Origin: an uncultured Oscillospiraceae bacterium
Lineage (GTDB): Bacteria; Bacillota; Clostridia; Oscillospirales; Oscillospiraceae
DNA length: 22,313 bases
Reading direction: 5' to 3'
Assembly (NCBI GenBank): GCA_934613505.1
Contig: CAKTTB010000019.1
Coordinates: 1 to 22,313, forward strand
The position numbers were made by a program, and so were the translations under genes. The notes beneath the pieces are model-generated. The model was not told where the DNA came from. It searched no databases and saw only the letters and a program-made list of their open reading frames with translations. Position 1 is the stretch's first letter. Each line of letters begins with the position of its first letter. Below, piece after piece: positions 15,613-22,313 of this stretch.

Positions 15613-16959
15613 ATGAACAAGAAAAGAAGAAAGCAAGGCCTGTGGCTGCGCAGAAATCTGCCGATGCTGGTCGCGATCGCGGCGCTTGTGCTGCTGGTTC
15701 TGATCATCGTGCTGGTCGCCAAGGGCTGCTCCAAGGCACCGGCTGACCCGGTGCAGGCCAAGGCCTTCTCGACGGAGACGACGCTGGATCTGCCAATCAC
15801 GGCGGAACTCAATAACGGCGATTTTGTCTCCTACGGCGGCTATCAGTTCACCACGAAAAAGTCGCTCAGCGCCATGAGCAAGCTCATCGCCAAAAATAAC
15901 GACGGCGTCACCGCCACAAACTACGTCAACAGCTACGGCACCTGCGCCGTTTTCACCAAAGCCAACGAAGCCGGCGGCACGGACACCTGGTGCCTGTACG
16001 CCAAGGATCCGCAGAACACCAAGGAGAGCTGGTATATCTTCATGGGCGAGCATCGCGAGCTTTCGCTGCCGTCCGGCACGCTGGATATGCTCCTGCCGCT
16101 GCACCTGATCACCGATGCGGCTCTGCGCGACAGCATGTTCGCCACGCTGCAGACCGACACGGTCTATACCTGCGGTCTTGAAAAGCTGAACGAAGGGCAG
16201 ACGCTCGCGTCCATGTTCCGGACCTTCTATGAGACGTCCGGCCTCTATACCGTCACGACCAGCGACAAGGGCTTCACGCTTGTGCCGCGCGGCGGCTCGC
16301 AGCAGCTGATCTTCCAGTTCGACGAGAACGGGACGAGCGGCCAGTTCCTCATCACCGTCCCGCAGGACACCGAACCCCAGCCCACGACCAGCGTGGTTGT
16401 CACCTATGACAAGGACGATCCCGTTTCCCTGCCGGAGGAAGCGGCCGTGACGCTGTCCTCCGCTCTGATGCAGGCCAACTATAAAAAGACCGGAAAGACG
16501 GCGGATTATAAATACAGCGTCGATCTGGACGGTCAGGTCTATGAGGTCGCATTGACCTGGAAGGACAACACGTGGAACGGCTCCGTCCGCTATAACAGCC
16601 AGGTCGCCATCCTGAACGCCAGAAGCAGCTGCACGGTCGCCGCTGTCTTCGCGGCCAACGGTCTCGGCGGCACGCCAGAGCGCGACACGGCCAAGTGGCC
16701 GACCGATGTGCAGGATCTCACGGTCAACCCGATGAGCGACTGCATGGCGACGACCAACGACGTCAACGTCCGCACCGCGCCCTCGATCGACAGTCAGGTG
16801 CTTATGACCATGCCGACCGACAGCGCCGTTGCCGTGATCGGCCTGACGGATGACGGCGAGTGGTACGAGATCTGGTACAACGAGGTCTGCGCCTACATGA
16901 ACGCCAAATACGTCAAACCCGTCGCCAGCGCTGCTGCGCCTGCAACGACGGAGGAATGA
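15613..16959 (+). CDS. Membrane-anchored extracellular protein with C-terminal bacterial SH3 domain
   Basis: A 448-residue protein with a basic N-terminus (NKKRRKQ), one TM segment at about 17-37 (LPMLVAIAALVLLVLIIVLV) and a long extracellular part. GC in VAKGCSK just after the TM is not a lipobox of normal spacing, so I read an uncleaved anchor. Residues 45-370 match no family I know and include Asp/Thr-rich linkers (about 255-275). Residues 376-434 form a bacterial SH3 fold (DVNVRTAPSIDSQVLMTMPT, then EWYEIWYNEVCAYMNAKYV), a module that often binds peptidoglycan. The protein ends in an Ala/Thr/Glu tail. GGAGG lies nine bases before the ATG. It is flanked by its own promoter and a terminator, so monocistronic. 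A wall-associated role is inferred. Confidence 0.82.
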   Translation: MNKKRRKQGLWLRRNLPMLVAIAALVLLVLIIVLVAKGCSKAPADPVQAKAFSTETTLDLPITAELNNGDFVSYGGYQFTTKKSLSAMSKLIAKNNDGVTATNYVNSYGTCAVFTKANEAGGTDTWCLYAKDPQNTKESWYIFMGEHRELSLPSGTLDMLLPLHLITDAALRDSMFATLQTDTVYTCGLEKLNEGQTLASMFRTFYETSGLYTVTTSDKGFTLVPRGGSQQLIFQFDENGTSGQFLITVPQDTEPQPTTSVVVTYDKDDPVSLPEEAAVTLSSALMQANYKKTGKTADYKYSVDLDGQVYEVALTWKDNTWNGSVRYNSQVAILNARSSCTVAAVFAANGLGGTPERDTAKWPTDVQDLTVNPMSDCMATTNDVNVRTAPSIDSQVLMTMPTDSAVAVIGLTDDGEWYEIWYNEVCAYMNAKYVKPVASAAAPATTEE

Positions 16960-16971
16960 TCTGAAAACGCA

Positions 16972-17002
16972 AAACGCCCGCCGGAGTCCCCGGCGGGCGT
17001 TT
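16972..17002 (+). terminator. Terminator after the SH3-domain gene
   Basis: A 13-bp perfect stem at 16972-16984 and 16990-17002, with an AGTCC loop, ends in a short TTT. It shares the ACGCCCGCC/GGCGGGCGT core with the hairpins at 4823 and 5010. Confidence 0.8.
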
Positions 17003-17014
17003 GTATGCAGATAC

Positions 17015-17052
17015 ACAGAAACACAGCCGGGGTTGACCGGCTGTGTTTCTGT
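17015..17052. repeat. Perfect 16-bp hairpin of unknown role
   Basis: ACAGAAACACAGCCGG (17015-17030) pairs completely with 17037-17052 around GGTTGA. It follows the preceding terminator by 12 bases and has no T-tract on either strand. Confidence 0.7.
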
Positions 17053-17083
17053 CAGAGAGATAAGAGAAAAAGAGAGAGGAGAA

Positions 17084-17215
17084 ATGGAAAAACGCAATCT
17101 ATTGGAAAGGTTGCTGTTGGCCCTCCGCGGATGTTTCCGTGAAGCAGCTTCCTTATGCTCAAAGGATACCGGATTTTCGCGCTTGTGTGGTGAACAGTTT
17201 GTAAACGAAATATAA
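17084..17215 (+). CDS. Possible 43-residue micro-protein
   Basis: An ATG preceded by a purine-rich AGAGAGAGGAGAA opens 43 codons to a TAA at 17213-17215. The peptide starts MEKRNLLERLLLALRGCFRE and is Leu/Arg-rich, with an amphipathic N-terminal half and three cysteines (C17, C25, C35). I know no family for it. The gap of only two bases between the GGAG core and ATG is short, and a promoter directly upstream is not evident. It may be chance coding within a regulatory region. Confidence 0.3.
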   Translation: MEKRNLLERLLLALRGCFREAASLCSKDTGFSRLCGEQFVNEI

Positions 17216-17421
17216 AAAAATCCTGAAATGGAACGAAGCTGCACGGAAAATGGAAAAACGGCCGGCTTGATAGCGAAAAGGGAACAAATATATAATAAAA
17301 AATGGAAAAGAAACTGAAATGCAACCGCCGGTTGACGGATTTGACAGTCCGATTTATGGCATGCAATCGCTGTTTTTTGTAGGATGATGGCATCCAAACG
17401 AAGACTGGGAGGAAACAATCA
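17216..17421 (+). promoter_or_regulatory. Regulatory region of the XRE gene
   Basis: A strong promoter, TTGATA (17267-17272), an 18-base spacer and a perfect TATAAT (17291-17296), implies a leader of about 120 bases. In that leader lies the inverted repeat CAACCGCCGGTTG (17322-17334), followed by a second -35-like TTGACG (17333-17338). The 13-base string AAATGGAAAAACG occurs here (17248) and again at 17082. The inverted repeat could be an operator, for example for autoregulation. Confidence 0.6.
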
Positions 17422-18414
17422 ATGATTCTTGCAGATAAGATCATGACGCTCCGGAAAAAGGCCGGTTGGTCACAGGAGGAGCTTGCACAGCAGCTGAACG
17501 TCACGCGGCAGTCCGTCTCCAAGTGGGAGGGCGCGCAGTCTGTCCCCGACCTCGATAAGATTGTGCAGATGAGCCGCATCTTCGGCGTCAGCACGGATTA
17601 CTTATTAAAGGACGAACTGGAAGAGCTGGAGCCTGCATCGAGCCTTGCCGAGCAGCCGCCGCGCCGCCGGGTGAGCATGGAGGAGGCGTCGCGCTATCTG
17701 GAGCTGCGCCGTGCCGCCGCGCCGAAGCTGGCGCTGGCCACGTTTCTCTGCGTGATCTCGCCCATCACGCTGATCCTGCTCGGCGGACTGAGCGAGTACA
17801 GCGCCCGCATCACGGAAAACACAGCCGCGGGCATCGGCCTGATCGTGCTGATCGTTCTGGTCGCCGCCGCAGTCGGCATCTTCCTGTCCAGCAGCGCGCA
17901 GGTGCGGGAATTTGCGTTTCTGGAGACGGAGCCGTTTGAAACGGAATACGGCGTGAGCGGCATGGTCAGGCAGCGCCGGCAGGACTTTCAGCCTGCGGCG
18001 AACCGCCTGAATCTGGTCGGTACGCTCCTTTGCATCGTGTCCGTCCTGCCGCTGTTTCTGAGCCTGTGCCTGTCCGGCTCGGATCTCATGTATGTGGGCG
18101 CTGTGTGCCTGCTGCTGGGTTTTGTCGCGCTGGCCTGCCTCGCGTTCGTCTACGCCGGGACACAGACCGGCGCGATGGAAAAGCTTCTGGAGGAAGGGGA
18201 TTATACCCGACAGAGAAAGTCAAAAAGCCGCCTTGTTGGGACGGTCAGCGTCTGCTACTGGCTGGTCGTGACGGCAATCTTCATGTTCTATACCTTTGGC
18301 CCGTTCGGCAACGGGCAGGCGAAATACAGCTGGTTCATCTGGGCGATCGGAGGCGTTTTGTACGCGGCGGTGATGGCCGTGCTGCGGCTGGTCGGGCAGA
18401 ATGAGAAAAAATAA
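17422..18414 (+). CDS. XRE-family regulator fused to a multi-pass membrane domain
   Basis: A 330-residue protein. The N-terminal helix-turn-helix (about 5-60) is a textbook XRE domain: ADKIMTLRKKAGWSQEELAQ, then LNVTRQSVSKWEGAQSVPDLDKI and STDYLL. After an acidic/Pro linker (about 63-95) come six hydrophobic segments, at about 101-122, 135-154, 194-214, 219-242, 272-292 and 301-323. This layout, a cytoplasmic DNA-binding head on a membrane tail, is frequent in clostridia and is thought to sense membrane or cell-surface conditions, but the ligand is unknown. AGGAGG-like GGGAGGAAAC precedes the ATG. The MerR gene follows 93 bases later with its own promoter. Confidence 0.92.
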   Translation: MILADKIMTLRKKAGWSQEELAQQLNVTRQSVSKWEGAQSVPDLDKIVQMSRIFGVSTDYLLKDELEELEPASSLAEQPPRRRVSMEEASRYLELRRAAAPKLALATFLCVISPITLILLGGLSEYSARITENTAAGIGLIVLIVLVAAAVGIFLSSSAQVREFAFLETEPFETEYGVSGMVRQRRQDFQPAANRLNLVGTLLCIVSVLPLFLSLCLSGSDLMYVGAVCLLLGFVALACLAFVYAGTQTGAMEKLLEEGDYTRQRKSKSRLVGTVSVCYWLVVTAIFMFYTFGPFGNGQAKYSWFIWAIGGVLYAAVMAVLRLVGQNEKK

Positions 18415-18423
18415 AAAAGAGGC

Positions 18424-18454
18424 TTGACTCTCACATCGTGTCAGGCAGTATGCT
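18424..18454 (+). promoter_or_regulatory. MerR-type promoter with 19-bp spacer and operator dyad
   Basis: TTGACT (18424-18429) and TATGCT (18449-18454) are 19 bases apart, the over-long spacing that MerR-family activators correct by untwisting DNA. Within the spacer, 18430-18444 is an imperfect palindrome of the form CT-n-ACA-nnn-TGT-n-AG. The promoter drives the MerR gene itself, so autoregulation is expected. Confidence 0.85.
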
Positions 18455-18477
18455 GGGTGCAGGCAATGAGAGTTGCC

Positions 18478-18491
18478 CGTTTGCGCAAACG
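18478..18491. repeat. Perfect 14-bp palindrome before the MerR start
   Basis: CGTTTGCGCAAACG is a complete palindrome in the leader of the MerR gene, just upstream of its GGAGG. It could be a second operator or a small mRNA hairpin affecting translation. Confidence 0.5.
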
Positions 18492-18507
18492 ACATGGAGG
18501 TACCGCT

Positions 18508-19323
18508 ATGCTGAAAATCGGATTATTTTCAAAATTGTCCAGAGTCAGTATCCGCATGCTGCGTTACTACGATGAGATCGGACTCCTGTGCCCGGCCTAC
18601 ATCGACCCGGAATCGGACTACCGCTATTACCGCGAGGATCAGCTGCCGCAGATCGGCTGGATCACGGCCCTGCGGGATATGGGCTTTTCCCTCGCGGACG
18701 TCTGCCGGATCATGTCCGTCGGGCGGGACGCGGAAGCGCTTGCGCCGTTTTTTGCGCAGCGCCGGCGCGAGCTGGAGCAGGAAGCCGAAAAAACCGCGCG
18801 GCAGCGAATGCTTCTGGACACAGCCGAAAAACGGCTGGGAAAGGAAGACTTCATGCAGTACAATGTGACCATCAAGACCATCCCCGCGCGCTACGCCGCC
18901 TGTGTCCACACGATCCTCCCGCGCTATGAGGCGGAAGGAACGGTCTGGAAGACGCTCTGTGAGGAGACGGACGCCATGCACCTCGTCCCGGATGACCCGT
19001 GCTATTGCGCGGTGACGTTCCTCGACGGCGAATATAAAGAGCGCGACGTTGAGGTGGAAGCGTGGAAAACCGTCAAGGGCAGCTACCTGGATACGGAACA
19101 CGTGAAATTCCGGACGCTTCCGGCCGTCACAGTCGCGAGCTGCACGTTCCGCGGCCCGTATGAAAAGATCGGCGAGGTCTACGCGGCCATCGCCGCATGG
19201 ATCGCGGACAACGGCTACGAGTGCAGCGGCCCGATGTTCAATATCTACCACGTCAGCCCGCACGAGACGCAGAACCCCGAGGAATTTGTCACCGAAGCCT
19301 GCTATCCAGTACGGAAAGCATAA
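18508..19323 (+). CDS. MerR-family regulator with GyrI-like effector-binding domain
   Basis: A 271-residue regulator. The winged helix-turn-helix at about 1-70 has the family pattern IGLFSKLSRVSIRMLRYYDE, then IGLLCPAYIDPESDYRYYREDQ and a DMGFSLADVCRIM hinge. A coiled dimerisation helix lies at about 85-115 (RRRELEQEAEKTARQRMLL). The C-terminal GyrI-like/SOUL domain covers about 120-270, including YNVTIKTIPARYAACVHT and EAWKTVKGSY. This is the BmrR/TipA-like class, which usually binds hydrophobic drugs and activates export genes. The start at 18508 is set by GGAGG nine bases upstream; the frame is open further 5' but that part holds the promoter. The nearest exporters in the window are over 5 kb away and need not be its targets. 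Confidence 0.93.
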   Translation: MLKIGLFSKLSRVSIRMLRYYDEIGLLCPAYIDPESDYRYYREDQLPQIGWITALRDMGFSLADVCRIMSVGRDAEALAPFFAQRRRELEQEAEKTARQRMLLDTAEKRLGKEDFMQYNVTIKTIPARYAACVHTILPRYEAEGTVWKTLCEETDAMHLVPDDPCYCAVTFLDGEYKERDVEVEAWKTVKGSYLDTEHVKFRTLPAVTVASCTFRGPYEKIGEVYAAIAAWIADNGYECSGPMFNIYHVSPHETQNPEEFVTEACYPVRKA

Positions 19324-19390
19324 AGCCATGGACTGAGACTGTCAAAAAGCATCAATGTCCGATCTATGCTGAAAGCTTTCTGGTTTGTTT

Positions 19391-19615
19391 GTAGGGGTCG
19401 ATGCCTATCTTCGGCGCTAAGAGCCGCGCTGCGCGCGGTTGCGCCTCGAAACTAACCTGCGGGCGTCGCATCGACCCGGCAGAACAGGCTGATTTTACGG
19501 AGATTTTCGGCAAATTCGTAGCCGCTACAGCGGGACGATGTGTACCGGCAAGCGGCAGACCCACATCCGTAACGCTCCTTCGTCGCGAACGGCTGTGACC
19601 GGCATCGTCCCCTAC
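19391..19615. mobile_element. MITE/REP-like element with terminal inverted repeats
   Basis: The ends GTAGGGGTCGATGCC (19391-19405) and GGCATCGTCCCCTAC (19601-19615) are inverted repeats matching at 14 of 15 positions, enclosing 195 bases with no convincing gene. The GTAGGGG-x-CGATGCC end motif is one I associate with abundant extragenic repeats in Oscillospiraceae. No target-site duplication is obvious. The flanking 19324-19390 holds only TGAGACTGTCAAAAA (19334-19348), also found at 4848. Confidence 0.6.
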
Positions 19616-19671
19616 ACGGACGGTGGTTGACGCATACTGCTTCACGAAAACGGGACTCTTTTGGCAAAATG

Positions 19672-19706
19672 AAGCCCGCTGCAAACGGTGTTTGCAGCGG
19701 GCTTTT
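19672..19706. terminator. Bidirectional terminator downstream of gdhA
   Basis: A perfect 15-bp stem at 19672-19686 and 19690-19704 with a GGT loop lies 25 bases past the gdhA stop. T-rich sequence follows on both strands (TTTTG on plus, CATTTTG on minus). Confidence 0.85.
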
Positions 19707-19730
19707 GTTAGATGGAAGAAAGGGGGCAGA

Positions 19731-21080
19731 TTAGAACATACCCTGCTGGTACATAGCCTCAGCGACCTTCTTGAAGCCGGCGATGTTGGCGCCAGCGACC
19801 AGATCGTAGCCCAGACCGTACTCTGCGGCAGCCTCTGCGGAGACCTTGTGGATGTTCTTCATCATCTTGTGCAGCTGTGCATCGACCTCTTCCGCCGTCC
19901 AGACCAGACGCTCGGAGTTCTGGCTCATTTCCAGACCGGAAACGCCGACGCCGCCTGCGTTGACTGCCTTGGACGGAGCAACGATCATGTGCTTCTGCTC
20001 ACGCAGGAAGTTCAGAGCGTCGTTCGTGGTCGGCATGTTGGCAACTTCGATGTAGTACTTGACGCCGGAAGCCGCGATCTTCTCTGCGGACTCCATGCGG
20101 ACGTCGTTCTGGGTAGCAGCCGGCATGTAGACGTCAACGTCCTTCACGCCCCAGCACTTTGCACCCTCAACGAACTCAACGCCGTACTTGTCAGCGTAAG
20201 GCTTGCAGTGCATCGGGTCCTTTGCGCGCATCTCGAGGATGAAGTCGAGCTTTTCACCGGTGACGCCATCCGGATCATGGATGTAGCCGTCGGGTCCTGC
20301 AAAGTAGGTGACCTTGGCGCCGAGCTCAGCGGCCTTCTTCATGATGCCCCAGCCAACGTTGCCGTAGCCGGAGATCGCGATGCGCTTGCCCTCGATGGTG
20401 TCGTTCTCATGCTTCAGGACTTCCTGCAGATAGTAAACTGCGCCGTAGCCGGTCGCTTCCGGACGGATCAGGGAGCCGCCGTAGCTCATGCCCTTGCCGG
20501 TCAGAACGCCGTTCTCCCAGACGCCCTTCAGGCGGCGGTACTGGCCGTACAGGTAGCCGATCTCGCGGCCGCCAACGCCCATGTCACCGGCGGGAACGTC
20601 GATGTCCGGCCCGATGTAGCGGTACAGAGCGGTCATGAAGCTCTGGCAGAAACGCATGACTTCTGCGTCGGACTTGCCGGCGGGATCGAAGTCGGAGCCG
20701 CCCTTGGCGCCGCCCATGGGCAGGCCAGTCAGGCTGTTCTTGAAAGTCTGCTCGAAGCCGAGGAACTTGATAACGCCTTCATAGACGTTCTTCTGGAAGC
20801 GCAGGCCGCCCTTGTACGGGCCGATCGCGCCGTTGAACTGGCAGCGCCAGCCGCGGTTGGTATGGTAATTACCGGCGTCATCCATCCAGCAGACGCGGAA
20901 CGTGAACATTCTTTCCGGCTCGACCATGCGCTTCAGCAGGTCGACCTTTTCGTACTCGGGATGCGCGTCCATGATGGGCGATACGGAAGACAGAACCTCT
21001 TCTACGGTCTGCACAAACTCAGGCTCATTCGCATGGGTCTTCTTCACGTAATCGATGACGCTGGCGACATATGCATTCAT
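19731..21080 (-). CDS. gdhA: Glutamate dehydrogenase (hexameric, clostridial type)
   Basis: A full-length 449-residue glutamate dehydrogenase, which interconverts glutamate with 2-oxoglutarate plus ammonia in the cytoplasm. Active-site residues are in place: K90 (GPYKGGLRF), K114, catalytic K126 (PMGGAKGGSDFDP), D166 (DVPAGDMGVG) and the serine in the GVGVSGLEMSQNSER segment. The dinucleotide fold has GYGNVGWG (238-245). Much of the chain recalls the Clostridium symbiosum enzyme (VQTVEEVLSS, IEVANMPTTN, GYDLVAGANI). AGPDGYIHDP after the second strand keeps the Pro-Asp that accompanies NAD specificity there, so I lean to NAD (EC 1.4.1.2), though NADP cannot be excluded. GAGGAGG precedes the ATG. 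It probably has its own promoter and a strong terminator. Confidence 0.96.
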   Translation of the reverse strand: MNAYVASVIDYVKKTHANEPEFVQTVEEVLSSVSPIMDAHPEYEKVDLLKRMVEPERMFTFRVCWMDDAGNYHTNRGWRCQFNGAIGPYKGGLRFQKNVYEGVIKFLGFEQTFKNSLTGLPMGGAKGGSDFDPAGKSDAEVMRFCQSFMTALYRYIGPDIDVPAGDMGVGGREIGYLYGQYRRLKGVWENGVLTGKGMSYGGSLIRPEATGYGAVYYLQEVLKHENDTIEGKRIAISGYGNVGWGIMKKAAELGAKVTYFAGPDGYIHDPDGVTGEKLDFILEMRAKDPMHCKPYADKYGVEFVEGAKCWGVKDVDVYMPAATQNDVRMESAEKIAASGVKYYIEVANMPTTNDALNFLREQKHMIVAPSKAVNAGGVGVSGLEMSQNSERLVWTAEEVDAQLHKMMKNIHKVSAEAAAEYGLGYDLVAGANIAGFKKVAEAMYQQGMF

Positions 21081-21145
21081 TTTGGCAAATCCTCCTCAAA
21101 AATTTAACCAATATTGTGGCAATCTTATGCAGATTGTTCAAAGTT

Positions 21146-21174
21146 ATCATAACGCATCCGCGCCTGAAAAACAA
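21146..21174 (-). promoter_or_regulatory. Candidate gdhA promoter with overlapping dyad
   Basis: On the minus strand TTGTTT (21169-21174), a 17-base spacer and TATGAT (21146-21151) lie about 65 bases before gdhA. The arms 21155-21163 and 21175-21183 (CATCCGCGC/GCACGGATG) are inverted repeats with one mismatch that overlie the spacer and -35, a possible operator. Confidence 0.55.
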
Positions 21175-21203
21175 GCACGGATGTATGTGCGAAATGACAG
21201 AAT

Positions 21204-22115
21204 TTACTCCTTAAAATTCGTGATAATGTCCACGATTTCGGCGCCGATGCGCTTCTGGGCCTCGACGGTGGCAGCGCCGATGTGCGGCGTGCAGGAGACC
21301 ATCGGGTGAGAATAGAGCGCCTTGTTGGTGGCAGGCTCGTCTGCATAAACATCCAGACCGGCCGCGCGGACCTTGCCGCTCTCAAGGCCTGCCAACAGGG
21401 CAGCCTCGTCGACATTCGTGCCGCGGGAGGTGTTGATGATGACGACGCCGTCCTTCATCTTGGCAATGCGCTCGGCGTTGATGAGCGCGCCGCCGTCGAC
21501 AGCCGGAGCATGGACGGAGATGAAGTCGGACTTGGCAAGCAGCTCGTCCATCTCAACGTACGGGATGCCCAGCTTCTCTTCGATGCCGGGGATGTGGAAG
21601 ATATCGAACGCGATGACGTCCATGCCGATGGCCTTGGCCATGACGCCCAGATGCTGGCCGATGCGGCCGAAGCCGACGATGCCGAGCGTCTTGCCGCGCA
21701 GCTCGATGCCCTTGCCGTAGGCCTTCTTTTCCCACTTGTCCTCACGCATGGTGTGGCCCGCGATGGAAAGATAGCGCGCGCAGGAGAACATATGGCCCAT
21801 GGCCAGTTCCGCGACGGACTCGGAGGAGGCCTTCGGAGTGTTCTTCACGGTGATGCCGTTTTCCTCTGCATACTTCACATCGATATTGTCCACGCCGACG
21901 CCGCCGCGGATGATGAGCTTGAGCTTGCCGCCCTTGGCTTCGTCAATGTGGTTGGCACGGACCTTCGTCTTCGAGCGGACGACGACCGCGTCAAACTCCC
22001 GCAGGGCTGCGCCCAGTTCTTCGGGGGCGTAGAACTGCTCCACGACCTCATGACCGGCCTCGCGCAGCTGCGCCATGGCGGTCTTGTCCATTCCGTCGGT
22101 AACGAGAATACGCAT
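21204..22115 (-). CDS. serA: D-3-phosphoglycerate dehydrogenase, short form
   Basis: A 303-residue member of the D-2-hydroxyacid dehydrogenase family. It has IIRGGVGVDNIDV (68-80) in the substrate domain, the NAD fold with GIVGFGRIGQHLG (144-156), and catalytic residues R234 (NTSRGTNVDE), E263 (DVYADEP) and H282 (PHIGAAT). It oxidises 3-phosphoglycerate to 3-phosphohydroxypyruvate, the first step of serine synthesis. It stops right after the catalytic core and lacks the C-terminal ACT domain of longer SerA types, so serine feedback through ACT is not expected. AAGGAGA precedes the ATG. It lies directly downstream of serC in the same orientation, which supports this role over a general hydroxyacid dehydrogenase. 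Confidence 0.93.
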   Translation of the reverse strand: MRILVTDGMDKTAMAQLREAGHEVVEQFYAPEELGAALREFDAVVVRSKTKVRANHIDEAKGGKLKLIIRGGVGVDNIDVKYAEENGITVKNTPKASSESVAELAMGHMFSCARYLSIAGHTMREDKWEKKAYGKGIELRGKTLGIVGFGRIGQHLGVMAKAIGMDVIAFDIFHIPGIEEKLGIPYVEMDELLAKSDFISVHAPAVDGGALINAERIAKMKDGVVIINTSRGTNVDEAALLAGLESGKVRAAGLDVYADEPATNKALYSHPMVSCTPHIGAATVEAQKRIGAEIVDIITNFKE

Positions 22116-22159
22116 GATATTGATCTCCTTATTTCATTTTGTGTTGTGGTTTTGTGAAA

Positions 22160-22187
22160 ACAAGGCGCGACATGCGCCGCGCCTTGT
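22160..22187 (-). terminator. Intercistronic hairpin between serC and serA
   Basis: ACAAGGCGCG and CGCGCCTTGT pair perfectly (22160-22169 / 22178-22187). On the minus strand TTGTTTTC follows, resembling a partial terminator. No clear promoter is seen in the remaining 45 bases before serA, so read-through or mRNA processing probably tunes serA expression relative to serC. Confidence 0.6.
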
Positions 22188-22196
22188 AAGGTTTTC

Positions 22197-22313
22197 TTAT
22201 TTGCCGTAGTTGGCCTCGAAGTTCTTGAGGAACTCGACGAGCGCTTCCACGCCTTCCTTCGGCATGGCGTTGTAGATGGACGCGCGCAGTCCGCCGACGG
22301 ACTTGTGGCCCTT
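22197..22313 (-). CDS. serC: Phosphoserine aminotransferase, C-terminal end (truncated by window)
   Basis: The last 38 codons of a minus-strand gene running off the right edge. The fragment begins [18 protein letters not shown] and ends [13 protein letters not shown]. The [17 protein letters not shown] block with a following VEALVEF helix is the highly conserved C-terminus of SerC, in which the His-Arg region contacts the substrate phosphate. SerC transfers the amino group of glutamate to 3-phosphohydroxypyruvate using PLP. It is the upstream neighbour of serA, 81 bases away, forming a serine-synthesis operon. Confidence 0.93.
   Translation of the reverse strand, partial: KGHKSVGGLRASIYNAMPKEGVEALVEFLKNFEANYGK

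Noticed and set aside
17033..17083. Upstream extension of the 43-codon micro-ORF
   Set aside because: The extended start lies inside the loop of the 17015-17052 hairpin and has no ribosome binding site; only the ATG at 17084 follows a purine-rich leader.
15541..17418. 625-codon minus-strand open frame
   Set aside because: It covers the SH3-protein gene and its regulatory DNA in antisense; no family resemblance and no proper start context.
19623..21107. 494-codon plus-strand open frame
   Set aside because: It is a complete antisense shadow of gdhA, whose active-site motifs are unmistakable.
22116..22196. Riboswitch or T-box before serA
   Set aside because: The gap is only 81 bases and shows one simple hairpin; no T-box or glycine/serine-related conserved core is visible.

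Overview
The window looks like a chromosomal segment of a fairly GC-rich Gram-positive anaerobe of the class Clostridia, most likely Oscillospiraceae/Ruminococcaceae-like. This is inferred from purine-rich ribosome binding sites, a glutamate dehydrogenase of the Clostridium symbiosum type, an SLH-domain protein, XRE regulators fused to membrane segments, heterodimeric ABC exporters, and many hairpin-rich extragenic repeats. No rRNA, tRNA, CRISPR array, phage gene or intact transposase was seen.

Left end (1-1130): the tail of an unidentified gene, then about 1 kb that is more AT-rich and mostly non-coding. It holds a decayed reading-frame fragment resembling the C-terminus of a mobilisation relaxase, a strong terminator and two large hairpins. 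This is probably the scar of a departed mobile element.

1132-5794: small metabolic and accessory genes. A minus-strand pair (Dabb-domain protein and DUF3006-like protein) diverges from a helical-bundle protein. Then come a cytidylate kinase-like protein, and a translationally coupled pair of an unknown 141-residue protein and an ASKHA/DUF4445 ATPase of the corrinoid-protein reactivator family that lacks the ferredoxin domain. A duplicated terminator/repeat block (4823-5039) and a secreted SLH-domain protein follow.

5914-13508: one apparent four-gene export operon. A MacB/LolD-type ATPase is paired with a 1132-residue FtsX-like permease carrying a coiled coil of about 345 residues. Next come two overlapping ABC exporter half-transporters whose motifs fit a BmrCD/TM287-288-type heterodimer with one degenerate ATP site.

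13613-16959: a bacterial TTD14-like protein (AAA_28 P-loop plus CYTH-like domain), a convergent HAD phosphatase, and a membrane-anchored protein with a C-terminal bacterial SH3 domain.

17084-19323: a possible micro-ORF, an XRE regulator with a multi-pass membrane tail, and a MerR regulator with a GyrI-like effector domain. The MerR promoter shows the classic 19-bp spacer.

19324-22313: a 225-bp MITE/REP-like element with terminal inverted repeats. Then, on the minus strand in order of transcription, come serC (partial), serA and gdhA. These link logically: SerA makes 3-phosphohydroxypyruvate, SerC aminates it using glutamate, and glutamate dehydrogenase interconverts the resulting 2-oxoglutarate and glutamate.

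Most of the window is ordinary clostridial core and accessory content. The most interesting items are the giant coiled-coil FtsX permease, the AAA_28-CYTH protein, the ferredoxin-less ASKHA ATPase with its coupled partner, and the families of extragenic palindromic repeats. I see no clear candidate for a wholly new multi-gene system.
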